This document shows, one piece after another, positions 52,763 to 61,401 of a stretch of DNA of 64,000 nucleotides. This stretch comes from WLJO01 sp945889085. Lineage in GTDB: Bacteria; Actinomycetota; Acidimicrobiia; Acidimicrobiales; Ilumatobacteraceae. The DNA is taken from contig CAMDBM010000007.1 of the NCBI GenBank assembly GCA_945889085.1, forward strand, positions 1 through 64,000. Direction: 5' to 3'. The notes under the pieces were generated by a model. That model did no database searches, was not told the origin of the DNA, and saw nothing but the letters and a program-made list of their open reading frames with translations. Numbering within the stretch: position 1 is the first letter of the stretch; each line of letters opens with the position of its first letter. The position numbers and the translations under genes were made by a program.

Positions 52763-54346
52763 ATGAGCGATCTGGACTGGGGAGCATTCACCGAGCAAGG
52801 CCCCTGGACGTTGGACCCCAACAACATCCCTTGGATGGCGCAGGCCCCCGAACTGCGCCGGGCAGCCCGCGCCGAGGTTCCCGTGCTGACGAGCCCGAAG
52901 CGGTTCCCACCCGGCACACGGGTGCTCACCGTGGCCGGACAGGTCATCACTGCCGTCAGCCCGTGGCTCGTGCGCAAGCGCCGCGGCCGCTTCACGGACA
53001 CGGCGGCCAGCAGGGCCGATATCTCGCTCCGCCTGCGCAAGGCAGCCGAGGTACTCGGGCCGACGTACATCAAGCTTGGCCAGATCATCTCCTCGGGCGA
53101 GGGCTTGTTCCCCGCGGAGCTCGTCGCCGAGTTCAAGCGCTGCCGCGACCAGGTTCGCGCCGAGCCGTGGGAAGCCGTCCGACGGGTGGTGGAGGAGGAC
53201 CTCGGCCGCACGATCGAGTCCGTCTTCGAGTCCTTCGAGCGCAAGCCCCTCGCTGCAGCGTCTATCGCGCAGGTACACCTCGCCAAGTTGCGCACCGGCG
53301 AGGAGGTAGCGGTGAAGGTGCAGCGGCCGCAGGTCGCATCCCTCGTGCGCCGCGATCTCGAGGTACTCGCCTATCTCGCGCCACACCTCGTCGGGCGCAT
53401 CCCGATCGCCGCGCTCGCGAACCCCCCTGCCCTCGTTGAGCTGTTCGCCGACACCATCGTGGAGGAACTCGACTTCCGCCTCGAGGCCGCCAACATGATC
53501 GACATCGCCCGGGTGCTCAAGGACCTCGACCAGCGCGGGTACGTCGTCCCCCGACCGCACCCGCAGCTCGTCACGAAGCGGGTGCTCGTGATGCAGCGGC
53601 TTTCCGGCTTCAACTTCGACGATGTGGTCGGGATGAAGAACGCCGGCATCGATACCGAGGACGTGATCCGCACCGGGATGGTGGCCTTCATGGAGGGCGC
53701 TCTCATCCATGGCGTATTCCACGGCGACCTGCACGGCGGAAACCTGTTCGTGCTCGCCGACGGTCGCACTGCGCTGTTGGACTTTGGCATCGTGGGCCGC
53801 CTCTCCGGGGACCGCCGGCTCGCGTTCCTCCGCTTGATGATGTTCGCGACGGGCAACGACGTGATCGGGCAGCTCGGTGCGCTGCGCGACCTCGGTGCGC
53901 TCCCGAAGGACACCGATCTGCAGGCCGTCATGAAGGATCTCGGTCTCGACCGGCCGCCGATCGACCCCACCACGCTCTCGGGCGAGGAGCTCGTGGCCGA
54001 GGTGCAGCGCCTCGTGAAGGCGCTGCTCGGCTACGGGGCGCGGCTGCCCAAGGAGCTCATGCTCTACGTGAAGAACATGGTGTTCCTGGACGGGGCCATC
54101 GCCCGGCTCGCACCGGACCTCGACCTTCTTGCCGAGGTGGCCCATATCTCCATGATGTTCGCCGAGAAGCACGGCGAGCGCTTCGCCGCCGAGCTCGGTC
54201 TCACGGAGAACGCGTGGTCCCTCGACATGGAGGGCGTGAAGGCCAGTCTCGGGGTGGACACCTCGGTGGAGAAGCTCACCTACCGAGAACTGCAGGAACG
54301 ACGCGCCCTCATCCAGAAGCGCATGCAGAACCGCCTCAGTAGCTAG
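52763..54346 (+). CDS. AarF/ABC1/UbiB family atypical kinase
   Basis: A 527-residue protein-kinase-like protein. Family motifs are LGPTYIKLGQIISS (KxGQ), PLAAASIAQVHLAKL (Ala-rich loop), EEVAVKVQRP (lysine), VEELDFRLEAANM, the catalytic HGVFHGDLHGGNLFV and the metal-binding LLDFGIVG. UbiB relatives support quinone or isoprenoid lipid metabolism. No C-terminal transmembrane hairpin is evident. ATG 52763 is chosen; 52754 and 52727 are in-frame alternatives. It is followed 10 bases later by nucS. Confidence 0.88.
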   Translation: MSDLDWGAFTEQGPWTLDPNNIPWMAQAPELRRAARAEVPVLTSPKRFPPGTRVLTVAGQVITAVSPWLVRKRRGRFTDTAASRADISLRLRKAAEVLGPTYIKLGQIISSGEGLFPAELVAEFKRCRDQVRAEPWEAVRRVVEEDLGRTIESVFESFERKPLAAASIAQVHLAKLRTGEEVAVKVQRPQVASLVRRDLEVLAYLAPHLVGRIPIAALANPPALVELFADTIVEELDFRLEAANMIDIARVLKDLDQRGYVVPRPHPQLVTKRVLVMQRLSGFNFDDVVGMKNAGIDTEDVIRTGMVAFMEGALIHGVFHGDLHGGNLFVLADGRTALLDFGIVGRLSGDRRLAFLRLMMFATGNDVIGQLGALRDLGALPKDTDLQAVMKDLGLDRPPIDPTTLSGEELVAEVQRLVKALLGYGARLPKELMLYVKNMVFLDGAIARLAPDLDLLAEVAHISMMFAEKHGERFAAELGLTENAWSLDMEGVKASLGVDTSVEKLTYRELQERRALIQKRMQNRLSS

Positions 54347-54356
54347 GTTCCCCACG

Positions 54357-55016
54357 ATGCGTTTGGTGATTGCGCGCTGCACCGTGAGCTATGTAGGACG
54401 TCTCGAGGCGCGCCTGCCCGAGGCTGTTCGGCTCATCATGGTGAAGGCGGACGGCTGTGTGGCCATCCACTCCGACGGCGGGGCATACAAACCTCTCAAC
54501 TGGATGAACGCCCCGAACACGCTGCGGGAACTCGAAACGACCTGGGAGGTGGAGAACCCCAAGGGCGAAAAGCTCATCATCGAGTTGCACGAGGTGTTCA
54601 CCGACTCCGCACACGAGTTCGGCGTTGACCCTGGTCTGCAGAAGGACGGCGTCGAGGCGCACCTGCAGGAACTGCTGGCCATCGCACCCGACATGATCGA
54701 GGAGGGGCTCACGCTCATCCGGCGCGAGTACCCCACCGACATCGGTCCGGTGGACCTGATGTGCAAGGACCCGTCCGGCGTCACCGTTGCGATTGAGGTG
54801 AAGCGCCGGGGCGACATCGACGGTGTCGAACAACTGGCCCGCTACATCGAGCGGCTCGGCATGGACTCCTCGCTCGGCACCATCCGCGGCATCTTCGTCG
54901 CCCAGACCATCAAGCCCCAGGCCCGCGTGCTTGCCGAGTCCCGGGGCTTCCGGTGGGTCGAGGTGGACTACGACGTGCTGCGCGGTCGCAAGTCCGAGGA
55001 ACTCACGCTTTTCTAA
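54357..55016 (+). CDS. nucS: Endonuclease NucS (mismatch-specific)
   Basis: A 219-residue protein. It starts MRLVIARCTVSYVGRLEARL, with KPLNWMNAPNTL in the DNA-binding domain. The RecB-like nuclease site is IGPVDLMCKDPSG then VAIEVKRRGDIDGVEQL (the D...ExK pattern). The last residues SEELTLF fit a sliding-clamp binding peptide. In Actinobacteria and Archaea lacking MutS/MutL, NucS carries out mismatch repair by cutting both strands. It probably shares a transcript with the AarF gene. A long inverted repeat follows. Confidence 0.93.
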   Translation: MRLVIARCTVSYVGRLEARLPEAVRLIMVKADGCVAIHSDGGAYKPLNWMNAPNTLRELETTWEVENPKGEKLIIELHEVFTDSAHEFGVDPGLQKDGVEAHLQELLAIAPDMIEEGLTLIRREYPTDIGPVDLMCKDPSGVTVAIEVKRRGDIDGVEQLARYIERLGMDSSLGTIRGIFVAQTIKPQARVLAESRGFRWVEVDYDVLRGRKSEELTLF

Positions 55017-55022
55017 CCCCTG

Positions 55023-55074
55023 GTTCCCGGTCCCGAAACCAAGGCACCTTTTGAGCGTTTTGGGGACCGAGAAC
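55023..55074. terminator. Imperfect inverted repeat between nucS and maoC-like gene
   Basis: A 12-base stem GTTCCCGGTCCC / GGGACCGAGAAC with one mismatch spans a 28-base loop. It lies between convergent genes, seven bases after the nucS stop, and is a likely transcription end for both strands. Confidence 0.45.
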
Positions 55075-55084
55075 GATGGCGTGG

Positions 55085-55930
55085 CTACACCTCGAAGCGA
55101 CAGAGACCTTGGTCGATGACGACACGATCACCGACGGACGTGGTGAACACGGCCTCGCCCGAACCGGTTCCCCACATGCTGATAGTGAGTGCCTCGCCCG
55201 GCAGCACCGGGGAGGCGAATCGCGCCTCCATGTGGGCGAACCTCGCAGACTCCGACCCGCAGAGCGTGTGCAGCAGTGCCCGCCCGGTGAAGCCGTACGA
55301 GCACAGGCCGTGCAGGATCGGGCGGTGGAACCCGCCCTTCCTGGCGAACGCCGGGTCGGTGTGCAGTGGATTGCGGTCGCCCGACAGTCGATACACGAAC
55401 GCCTGATGCACGCTCGTCTGGTACGTCACCTGGTGATCGGGCAGACGTGCCGGCGGTTCGTTCTGGGCGCCGCTCGGCCCACGGTCGCCACCCCAGCCGC
55501 CTTCACCACGGATGAACGCGGACATCGTCGTGGTGTACAACGGCGAGCCGTCGGCGAGCCTCGCCTCGGCCGCCATCACCACCACCGCGGCCTTGCCCTT
55601 GTCGAACATGTCCACGACGCGGGACTGGACGGTTGCCGACCCCTCCACCGGCAGCGCTCGGTGCAGCGTGACCGACTGCTGGCCGTGCACGAGCAGCGCA
55701 GGGTTGTACGTACCGATCATGCCCATAGCGCTCATCGCCTTGCCGGCCCCGATCACCACCGGGAACGTTGGGAAGGCCTGTTGCGGCACACCGGCGGTGT
55801 TCTCCGTGGTGTACGCAAGCTCGTCAATCCCTCCCCCGATGCCCACGGCATAGAGCAGGGCGTCCTTGGACGTCCACGAGATCTCGACGGGCTCGGATAC
55901 GGATCCGACGGCATTCGGGTTCAGCGGCAT
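55085..55930 (-). CDS. MaoC-like enoyl-CoA hydratase 2 (double hotdog)
   Basis: A 281-residue protein. The C-terminal hotdog carries the hydratase 2 motif YRLSGDRNPLHTDPAFARKGGF with the catalytic Asp and His, followed by RPILHGLCSYGF. The N-terminal about 140 residues are a second, non-catalytic hotdog. The layout matches MFE-2-type hydratase 2 and actinobacterial sterol/fatty acid MaoC proteins: it hydrates trans-2-enoyl-CoA to (3R)-hydroxyacyl-CoA. The SDR gene upstream would oxidise that product, so the two form a functional pair. Confidence 0.87.
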   Translation of the reverse strand: MPLNPNAVGSVSEPVEISWTSKDALLYAVGIGGGIDELAYTTENTAGVPQQAFPTFPVVIGAGKAMSAMGMIGTYNPALLVHGQQSVTLHRALPVEGSATVQSRVVDMFDKGKAAVVVMAAEARLADGSPLYTTTMSAFIRGEGGWGGDRGPSGAQNEPPARLPDHQVTYQTSVHQAFVYRLSGDRNPLHTDPAFARKGGFHRPILHGLCSYGFTGRALLHTLCGSESARFAHMEARFASPVLPGEALTISMWGTGSGEAVFTTSVGDRVVIDQGLCRFEV

Positions 55931-55995
55931 GAGGATGTTTTACCTCCCCACCGGGCCCTGCGCGAGTACGACCACTACGCCAAGGTGATCGATGT

Positions 55996-56031
55996 GGGTG
56001 TCAGGCGCGTCTGAACAAACGCCCGACACCC
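55996..56031. terminator. Hairpin between the SDR and MaoC genes
   Basis: A stem GGGTGTC / GACACCC with an inner GGCG/CGCC and a 13-base loop lies 11 bases after the SDR stop, in the 111-base gap. It may end SDR transcription or reduce read-through into maoC. Confidence 0.45.
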
Positions 56032-56041
56032 GACGAGCCGA

Positions 56042-56965
56042 TTACTTGATGGTGGTCTGCGGCCAGGTGCCGGGCTCGCCGTCCATACCCGAGTTCTTGC
56101 GGGCCTTGGCGAGCATGTCCCGCACGGCCGGTCCGATCTGCGTGGGGTCCTCGATGGGCTTCACCCGCGGACCCCGCACCCATCCCTCGGCAACCGAGAG
56201 GGATTGACCCGACGCCTCGAAGACCCGACCCGTGACGTCCTTGGACTCCTCGGAAGCGAGCCACGTGACAATCGGAGCGATCCAGCGCGGCGAGCGCATC
56301 TCGCGCTCCTCGTCGGTCTCCGGTGCCGGCCCGAGGCCCTCGGTCATGCGGGTGAGCGCCACCGGGCCCACCGCGTTCACCGTGACGCCGTACCGGTGCA
56401 GTTCGAGGGCTGCAATGTTCGTGAATGCAGCAATGCCTGCCTTCGCAGCGCCGTAGTTGGTCTGGCCTGGGTTGCCGTAGATACCCGATACCGATGTGGT
56501 GTTGATGATTCGCCCGCTCACCGGCTTACCGGCCTTGGCCTGCTCGCGCCAGTACGCAGCAGCCCAGCGGCTCGGGGCGAAGGTTCCCTTGAGATGCACG
56601 TTGATCACGGCATCCCACTCCTCCTCGGTCATGTTCGCGAGCACGCGGTCGCGCAGGATTCCTGCGTTGTTGACGACAACATGCAGGTCCCCGAAGGTCT
56701 CGATCGCGGAGTTGATGAGGCGCTGGGCGCCCTCCCAGTTCGCGACACTCTCGCCGTTCGCGATCGCCTCGCCGCCCATGCCCTTGATCTCGTTGACCAC
56801 CTGCTGGGCCGGGGACAGATCCCCGCCCGAACCGTCCATGTTCCCGCCGAGATCGTTCACCACGACCTTTGCGCCGTGAGCAGCGAGGCTCAGGGCATGT
56901 TCACGCCCGATGCCGCGACCGGCCCCGGTGACGATTGCAACCCGACCTTCACACAAACGAGCCAT
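56042..56965 (-). CDS. SDR-family (3R)-hydroxyacyl-CoA dehydrogenase, MFE-2 like
   Basis: A 307-residue short-chain dehydrogenase. The cofactor motif is IVTGAGRGIGREHALSLA, a VVVNDLGGNMDGSG insertion is typical of MFE-2 dehydrogenases, NNAG is NNAGILRD, and the catalytic YxxxK is NYGAAKAG. A C-terminal extension (VSLSVAEGWVRGPRVKP) also fits MFE-2. It oxidises (3R)-hydroxyacyl-CoA with NAD+. ATG 56965 begins the homology. It is divergent from the geranylgeranyl-reductase-like gene with 158 bases between. Confidence 0.87.
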   Translation of the reverse strand: MARLCEGRVAIVTGAGRGIGREHALSLAAHGAKVVVNDLGGNMDGSGGDLSPAQQVVNEIKGMGGEAIANGESVANWEGAQRLINSAIETFGDLHVVVNNAGILRDRVLANMTEEEWDAVINVHLKGTFAPSRWAAAYWREQAKAGKPVSGRIINTTSVSGIYGNPGQTNYGAAKAGIAAFTNIAALELHRYGVTVNAVGPVALTRMTEGLGPAPETDEEREMRSPRWIAPIVTWLASEESKDVTGRVFEASGQSLSVAEGWVRGPRVKPIEDPTQIGPAVRDMLAKARKNSGMDGEPGTWPQTTIK

Positions 56966-57123
56966 GACACATCTCCTCCGGGCCCTCGGGACCCGCCTCT
57001 GCGGACGACCGGATCGGGCCGTCGAGCACTTCAACCTGACTATTCTCGCCGCTCCCCACGTGTTCCGGGCAAACCTGCGCAGTGGCGCCCGGGGGTGATC
57101 GGCCGGGCAATAGCCTGAATGGT

Positions 57124-58380
57124 GTGAGCACCACGGACGCCCTGATCGACGTGCTCGTGATCGGGGGCGGGCCAGCCGGCAGCGCCGCGGCGATCACCCT
57201 CGCCCGGGCTGGCCGCCGGGTTCTCGTTGTCGATAAGGCCGCGTTCCCGCGGGACAAATGCTGCGGCGATGGGCTCACCACGGGGGCGTTGAGGCACCTC
57301 GAAGAACTCGGTCTGAACCCCTCGGACGTGCCGTCTTGGACTGCGGTCGACGACGTGTGGCTGCGCTCGCCCTCCGGCCGCGAGGTGCAGTTGCAACTTC
57401 CGGATCGAGCCTCGATGGGACTGTTCTCCGCCGTGGCACGACGGATCGATCTGGATGCTGCGCTGTTGTCCCTCGCCCGGGACGCGGGTGCCGAGGTGCG
57501 TGAGCGTTGCGCGCTCACCGCGATCCGGACGGCACCCGATGCCGTCGAGGCACGCTTTGAGGACGGAACGTCGGTGCGGGCCCGCTACGCAGTCGCCGCG
57601 GACGGGATGTGGTCCCCGACTCGCAAGATGCTCGGGCTGCACGAGGACGGATACCTCGGCGAGTGGCACGCGTTCCGCCAGTACGTGGGCGGGGTGACCG
57701 GCCCGGCCGCGACCCGCCAGTACGTGTGGTTTGAGCCCGATGTTCTTCCGGGGTACGCGTGGTCGTTCCCGCTCCCGCCGGGGCCCGACGGCAAGTCGGT
57801 CGTGAACTTCGGCTTCGGCGTGCCGCGTGACGGCCGGCCGATCAAGGACATGAAGAAGACCTGGGCGGACCTGCTGGAGCGACCCCACATCAAGGCCGCT
57901 CTCGGCGGACCGATCGAGCCCGAGGACCGCCCTACGGCGTGGCCGATCCCCGCACGGATCGACCGCGCCGTGCTCACCTTCGGGCGCGTGCTCTTCGTCG
58001 GCGATGCCGTAGGCGCCACGGACGTCATGACCGGTGAGGGCATCGGTCAGGCACTGCTCACCGGCCGTCTCGCCGGCGACGCGGTCGTGGCGGCCCCAGC
58101 CGGCGGCGCGCAGCGAGCGGTGACCGAGGCGTATCGCAGCGCTGTCCGGCACCATCTGTTCGCAGACCACCGCATGTCGGTGGCACTCGGACGAGTGCTG
58201 CGCTACCGATGGGGTGCGCGAGGCGCGATCCGCGTGGTGGCAACGTCGTCGTGGACACGGCGCAACTTCGTGCGGTGGATGTTCGAGGACGAGCCGCGCG
58301 CCGTCATCGTCACGCCGAAGCGCTGGCACCGCCGCTTCCTGCGCCGCAAGGGCGCCTACCTCGCCTCACCGGGGTCGTAG
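57124..58380 (+). CDS. Geranylgeranyl-reductase-family FAD-dependent oxidoreductase
   Basis: A 418-residue flavoprotein. The FAD-binding motif is DVLVIGGGPAGSAAAITLARAG, the family motif FPRDKCCGDG (CCGDG) follows near residue 45, and the second FAD motif is VLFVGDAVGATDVMTGEGIG. These are the GGR/ChlP-like signature residues. Relatives reduce double bonds in isoprenoid chains such as menaquinone or archaeal lipids, or act as menaquinone reductase MenJ in mycobacteria. The exact substrate is open. GTG 57124 begins the homology. Confidence 0.85.
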   Translation: MSTTDALIDVLVIGGGPAGSAAAITLARAGRRVLVVDKAAFPRDKCCGDGLTTGALRHLEELGLNPSDVPSWTAVDDVWLRSPSGREVQLQLPDRASMGLFSAVARRIDLDAALLSLARDAGAEVRERCALTAIRTAPDAVEARFEDGTSVRARYAVAADGMWSPTRKMLGLHEDGYLGEWHAFRQYVGGVTGPAATRQYVWFEPDVLPGYAWSFPLPPGPDGKSVVNFGFGVPRDGRPIKDMKKTWADLLERPHIKAALGGPIEPEDRPTAWPIPARIDRAVLTFGRVLFVGDAVGATDVMTGEGIGQALLTGRLAGDAVVAAPAGGAQRAVTEAYRSAVRHHLFADHRMSVALGRVLRYRWGARGAIRVVATSSWTRRNFVRWMFEDEPRAVIVTPKRWHRRFLRRKGAYLASPGS

Positions 58381-58398
58381 TCCACTACCGTTCGCAGC

Positions 58399-59364
58399 AT
58401 GCGGACACGCCTTACCGACCTCTTCGACATCGAGCACCCCGTGATGCTGGCGGGCATGGGCGGTGTGTCGTACGACCGGCTCGTCGCAGCCGTCTCCGAG
58501 GCGGGCGGCATCGGCACGTTCGGTGCAGCACAGCTGAGGCCATCCGAACTGGCCGACCAGATGGCGAACGTGCGCCAGTGGACGAAGAAGCCGTTCGGTG
58601 TGGATCTGCTCGCTGCCATCCCCGGTCAGGTGGAGGCCGGTATCCAGGCGGTCATCGACGGCGGCGCGCGCATCTTCGTGGCGGGTCTCGGCATCCCGCG
58701 TGATGTCATCGACCTGCTGCACTCCAAGAACATCCTTGTCGGCTCGATGTGCGGCAAGGTGCGCCACGCCGTCGGTGCGGTGGAGAGCGGCTGCGACTTC
58801 GTGGTGGCCCAGGGAACCGAGGCCGGCGGCCACACCGGATACATCGCCACGCTGCCCCTCGTGCCGCAGGTGGTCGACGCGGTGGGCGATCGCGTCCCCG
58901 TGGTTGCCGCGGGTGGGATCTTCGACGGCCGCGGCCTCGCCGCTGCACTCGCACTCGGTGCCGACGGCGTGTGGGTGGGGACGCGATTCATCGCGTCGTT
59001 CGAGGCGAACACCGTGAAGGGCTACAAGGAGACGCTGCTGCGTCTGCGCGAGGACGACACGGTGATCAGCAAGTCGTACACGGGCAAGACCTGCAGGGTG
59101 GTACGCACGGAGTGGACGAACCACTACGACGAGCACCCCGATGAACTGCTGAAGTTCCCTGACCAGGCAATCTTCGCCGCCAAAACGGGCGTTGCGCATC
59201 TCGGCGCACCGGATGGCACCGAGGTGGACATCGCGCAGGAGTTCATGCCGTGCGGACAGGGGGTTGGCGCCATTCACGAGCTTGAGCCGGCAGCGAAGAT
59301 CCTTCACGACATGGTGGCCGAGGCAGAGCGCACCATCGACCGCCTCACCTCGATCCGGCGCTGA
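58399..59364 (+). CDS. Nitronate monooxygenase/NAD(P)H-dependent flavin oxidoreductase
   Basis: A 321-residue TIM-barrel flavoprotein. The family features are HPVMLAGMGGVSYDRLVAAVSEAGGIG, VAQGTEAGGHTG (the conserved GGH motif), PVVAAGGIFDGRGLAAALALGADGVWVGTRF and RLSTERTI-like C-terminus variants. It is FMN-dependent and either oxidises nitronates or reduces quinones/enoyls (2-nitropropane dioxygenase-like). It lies 18 bases after the geranylgeranyl-reductase-like gene on the same strand. Confidence 0.83.
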   Translation: MRTRLTDLFDIEHPVMLAGMGGVSYDRLVAAVSEAGGIGTFGAAQLRPSELADQMANVRQWTKKPFGVDLLAAIPGQVEAGIQAVIDGGARIFVAGLGIPRDVIDLLHSKNILVGSMCGKVRHAVGAVESGCDFVVAQGTEAGGHTGYIATLPLVPQVVDAVGDRVPVVAAGGIFDGRGLAAALALGADGVWVGTRFIASFEANTVKGYKETLLRLREDDTVISKSYTGKTCRVVRTEWTNHYDEHPDELLKFPDQAIFAAKTGVAHLGAPDGTEVDIAQEFMPCGQGVGAIHELEPAAKILHDMVAEAERTIDRLTSIRR

Positions 59365-59373
59365 TCCCGCACC

Positions 59374-60792
59374 ATGAGCATCACCGATGGACTGCACGAC
59401 CACGTCAACGAGGTCTGGGACCGGGACATCCTCGCTCCGCTGGTCGAGTACGTCTCCATCCCCAACGTGTCCCCCGCCTACGAGGATCGGTGGGAGGAAC
59501 TTGGGCACATGGAGCGGGCCGTGTCGCTCGTGCACGACTGGTGTGCAGCACGCCGGATCGCTGGCATGACCATCGACGTGCAGCGGCTGCCCGGACGCAC
59601 ACCGCTCATCGTCATCGAGGTACCCGCCTTCGGCGGCGGTCCCGCCGACCGAACGGTGATCCTGTACGGCCACCTCGACAAGCAGCCCGAGATGACGGGC
59701 TGGCGCGACGGCCTCGGCCCCTGGACGCCGGTGATCGAGGGCAACCGGCTCTATGGGCGCGGTGGGGCCGACGACGGCTACGCAGCCTTCGCGTCGCTCA
59801 CCGCGATCGAGGCTGTGCAGGCAAATGGCGGCAGCCATGCCCGGTGCGTGGTGCTCATCGAGGCGAGCGAGGAGAGCGGCTCGGTAGACCTGCCGGCCCA
59901 TCTCGAAGCGCTCGACAACCGTCTCGACGGCACCGACCTCGTTCTGTGCCTCGACTCGGGATGCCTCGACTACGAACGGCTCTGGGTCACTACGTCGCTG
60001 CGCGGCCTCGTCGGCGGCCTGCTGACCGTGGAAATCCTGTCCGAGGGTGTCCACTCCGGTGCGGCGAGCGGAGTGGTGCCGTCATCGTTCCGCATCGTGC
60101 GCGAACTTCTCGACCGCGTGGAGGATGCGAGCACGGGCTGGATCCTGCTGCCCGAGTTCCACGTCGAGATCCCGGCAGACCGCATCAAGCAGGCGACCGA
60201 CACTGCAGCCGTCACGGAGCCCTACTCGTCGACGATGCCGTTCGTTACTGGCGCCGTTCCCGTGACCTCGGACCCGGCGGACCAACTGCTTGCGCACACC
60301 TGGCGCCCCGCCCTGAGCGTTGTCGGTGCGGATGGTTTCCCGCCCACGAATCGTGCGGGCAACGTGTTGCGACCGCTCACTGCGCTGCGCCTCAGCATCC
60401 GCATCCCACCGACGTGTGACCACGAGCGTGCGGCCACCGCACTGGAGCGTGTGCTCACCGAGAACCCGCCCTACGGGGCACGCGTGACATTCGATGCGGA
60501 CCACGTTGCACCGGCGTGGAACGCCCCGACATTCGCGCCGTGGCTCGAGGCCTCGCTGGAGGGCGCCTCGCAGAGCGTGTTCGGCAGGTCAGCACTCGCC
60601 TACGGCGAGGGCGGCACGATCCCGTTCATGGGCATGCTTGGCGACCGCTTCCCCGAGGCACAGTTCGTGATCACGGGTGTGCTCGGGCCGGGGTCCAACG
60701 CACACGGGCCCAACGAGTTCCTCGACCTGCCCACCGCTCGACGGGTCACCGAGGTGCTCTCGTACGTCCTCATCGACCACGCGCAGCGATAG
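59374..60792 (+). CDS. M20-family metallopeptidase/dipeptidase
   Basis: A 472-residue zinc peptidase. Metal and catalytic motifs are LYGHLDKQPEMTGW (His ligand plus Asp), YGRGGADDGYAAFA (bridging Asp) and IEASEESGSVDLP (catalytic Glu-Glu). The middle has a lid domain as in carnosinase/CNDP dipeptidases. The C-terminal ligand is probably in TGVLGPGSNAHGPNE. It hydrolyses peptides or N-acyl amino acids. It lies nine bases after the nitronate-monooxygenase-like gene, so probably in the same transcript. Confidence 0.86.
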   Translation: MSITDGLHDHVNEVWDRDILAPLVEYVSIPNVSPAYEDRWEELGHMERAVSLVHDWCAARRIAGMTIDVQRLPGRTPLIVIEVPAFGGGPADRTVILYGHLDKQPEMTGWRDGLGPWTPVIEGNRLYGRGGADDGYAAFASLTAIEAVQANGGSHARCVVLIEASEESGSVDLPAHLEALDNRLDGTDLVLCLDSGCLDYERLWVTTSLRGLVGGLLTVEILSEGVHSGAASGVVPSSFRIVRELLDRVEDASTGWILLPEFHVEIPADRIKQATDTAAVTEPYSSTMPFVTGAVPVTSDPADQLLAHTWRPALSVVGADGFPPTNRAGNVLRPLTALRLSIRIPPTCDHERAATALERVLTENPPYGARVTFDADHVAPAWNAPTFAPWLEASLEGASQSVFGRSALAYGEGGTIPFMGMLGDRFPEAQFVITGVLGPGSNAHGPNEFLDLPTARRVTEVLSYVLIDHAQR

Positions 60793-60831
60793 AACATCTG
60801 ACGTGGTGGGTGTCCAGTCCCGAGAGTGGAA

Positions 60832-61401
60832 ATGATGAACGAACAGTCGATCGAGCAGGCGGACCGCGAGCACCTCAACGGGCACCATGGCGCGCTCGTG
60901 TGGCTCACGGGCCTCAGCGGCGCCGGCAAGTCCACCATTGCGATCGCGCTGGAGCAGCGTCTGCACGCGCTCGGGATCCACTCCTACCTACTGGACGGCG
61001 ACGAACTGCGGCTGGGCATCAACCGGGACCTTGGCTTCACGCCCGAGGACCGGGTAGAGAACATCCGTCGTGCGGGTGAAGTGGCAAGGCTTATGGTCGA
61101 TGCCGGACTCGTGGTACTCGCTGCGTTCATCTCGCCGTACCGCGCGGACAGGCAGATGGTGCGCGATCGCTTCGCCCCGGGAGACTTCCTCGAGGTATTC
61201 GTGGACACCCCGCTTGCCGTGTGCGAGCAGCGCGACCCCAAGGGTCTCTACGCCCGTGCGCGTCGCGGCGAGGTGCCGAACTTCACCGGCATCAGCGCTC
61301 CGTACGAGGTACCCGAGTCACCGGAACTGCGCATCGACACGACGGTATGCACCGCCGACGATGCGGCTTCCATCATCCTGCATCGCCTGCTGGGCGCCTG
61401 A
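60832..61401 (+). CDS. cysC: Adenylyl-sulfate (APS) kinase
   Basis: A 189-residue P-loop kinase. The P-loop is LTGLSGAGKSTIA. The remaining APS-kinase motifs are LLDGDELRLGINRDLGF, EDRVENIRRAGEVARL, AFISPYRADRQMVRDR, FLEVFVDTPLAVCEQRDPKGLY and the APS lid region NFTGISAPYEVPE. It phosphorylates APS to PAPS, the donor used by sulfotransferases. ATG 60832 or 60835 is the start. Its 3' end overlaps the convergent sulfotransferase gene by 29 bases. No sulfurylase (CysD/CysN) is in the window. Confidence 0.92.
   Translation: MMNEQSIEQADREHLNGHHGALVWLTGLSGAGKSTIAIALEQRLHALGIHSYLLDGDELRLGINRDLGFTPEDRVENIRRAGEVARLMVDAGLVVLAAFISPYRADRQMVRDRFAPGDFLEVFVDTPLAVCEQRDPKGLYARARRGEVPNFTGISAPYEVPESPELRIDTTVCTADDAASIILHRLLGA

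Noticed and set aside
56042..56965. Mycofactocin-dependent SDR
   Set aside because: The sequence has the MFE-2-type insertion and C-terminal extension and pairs with a MaoC gene; the mycofactocin-SDR signature is not evident.
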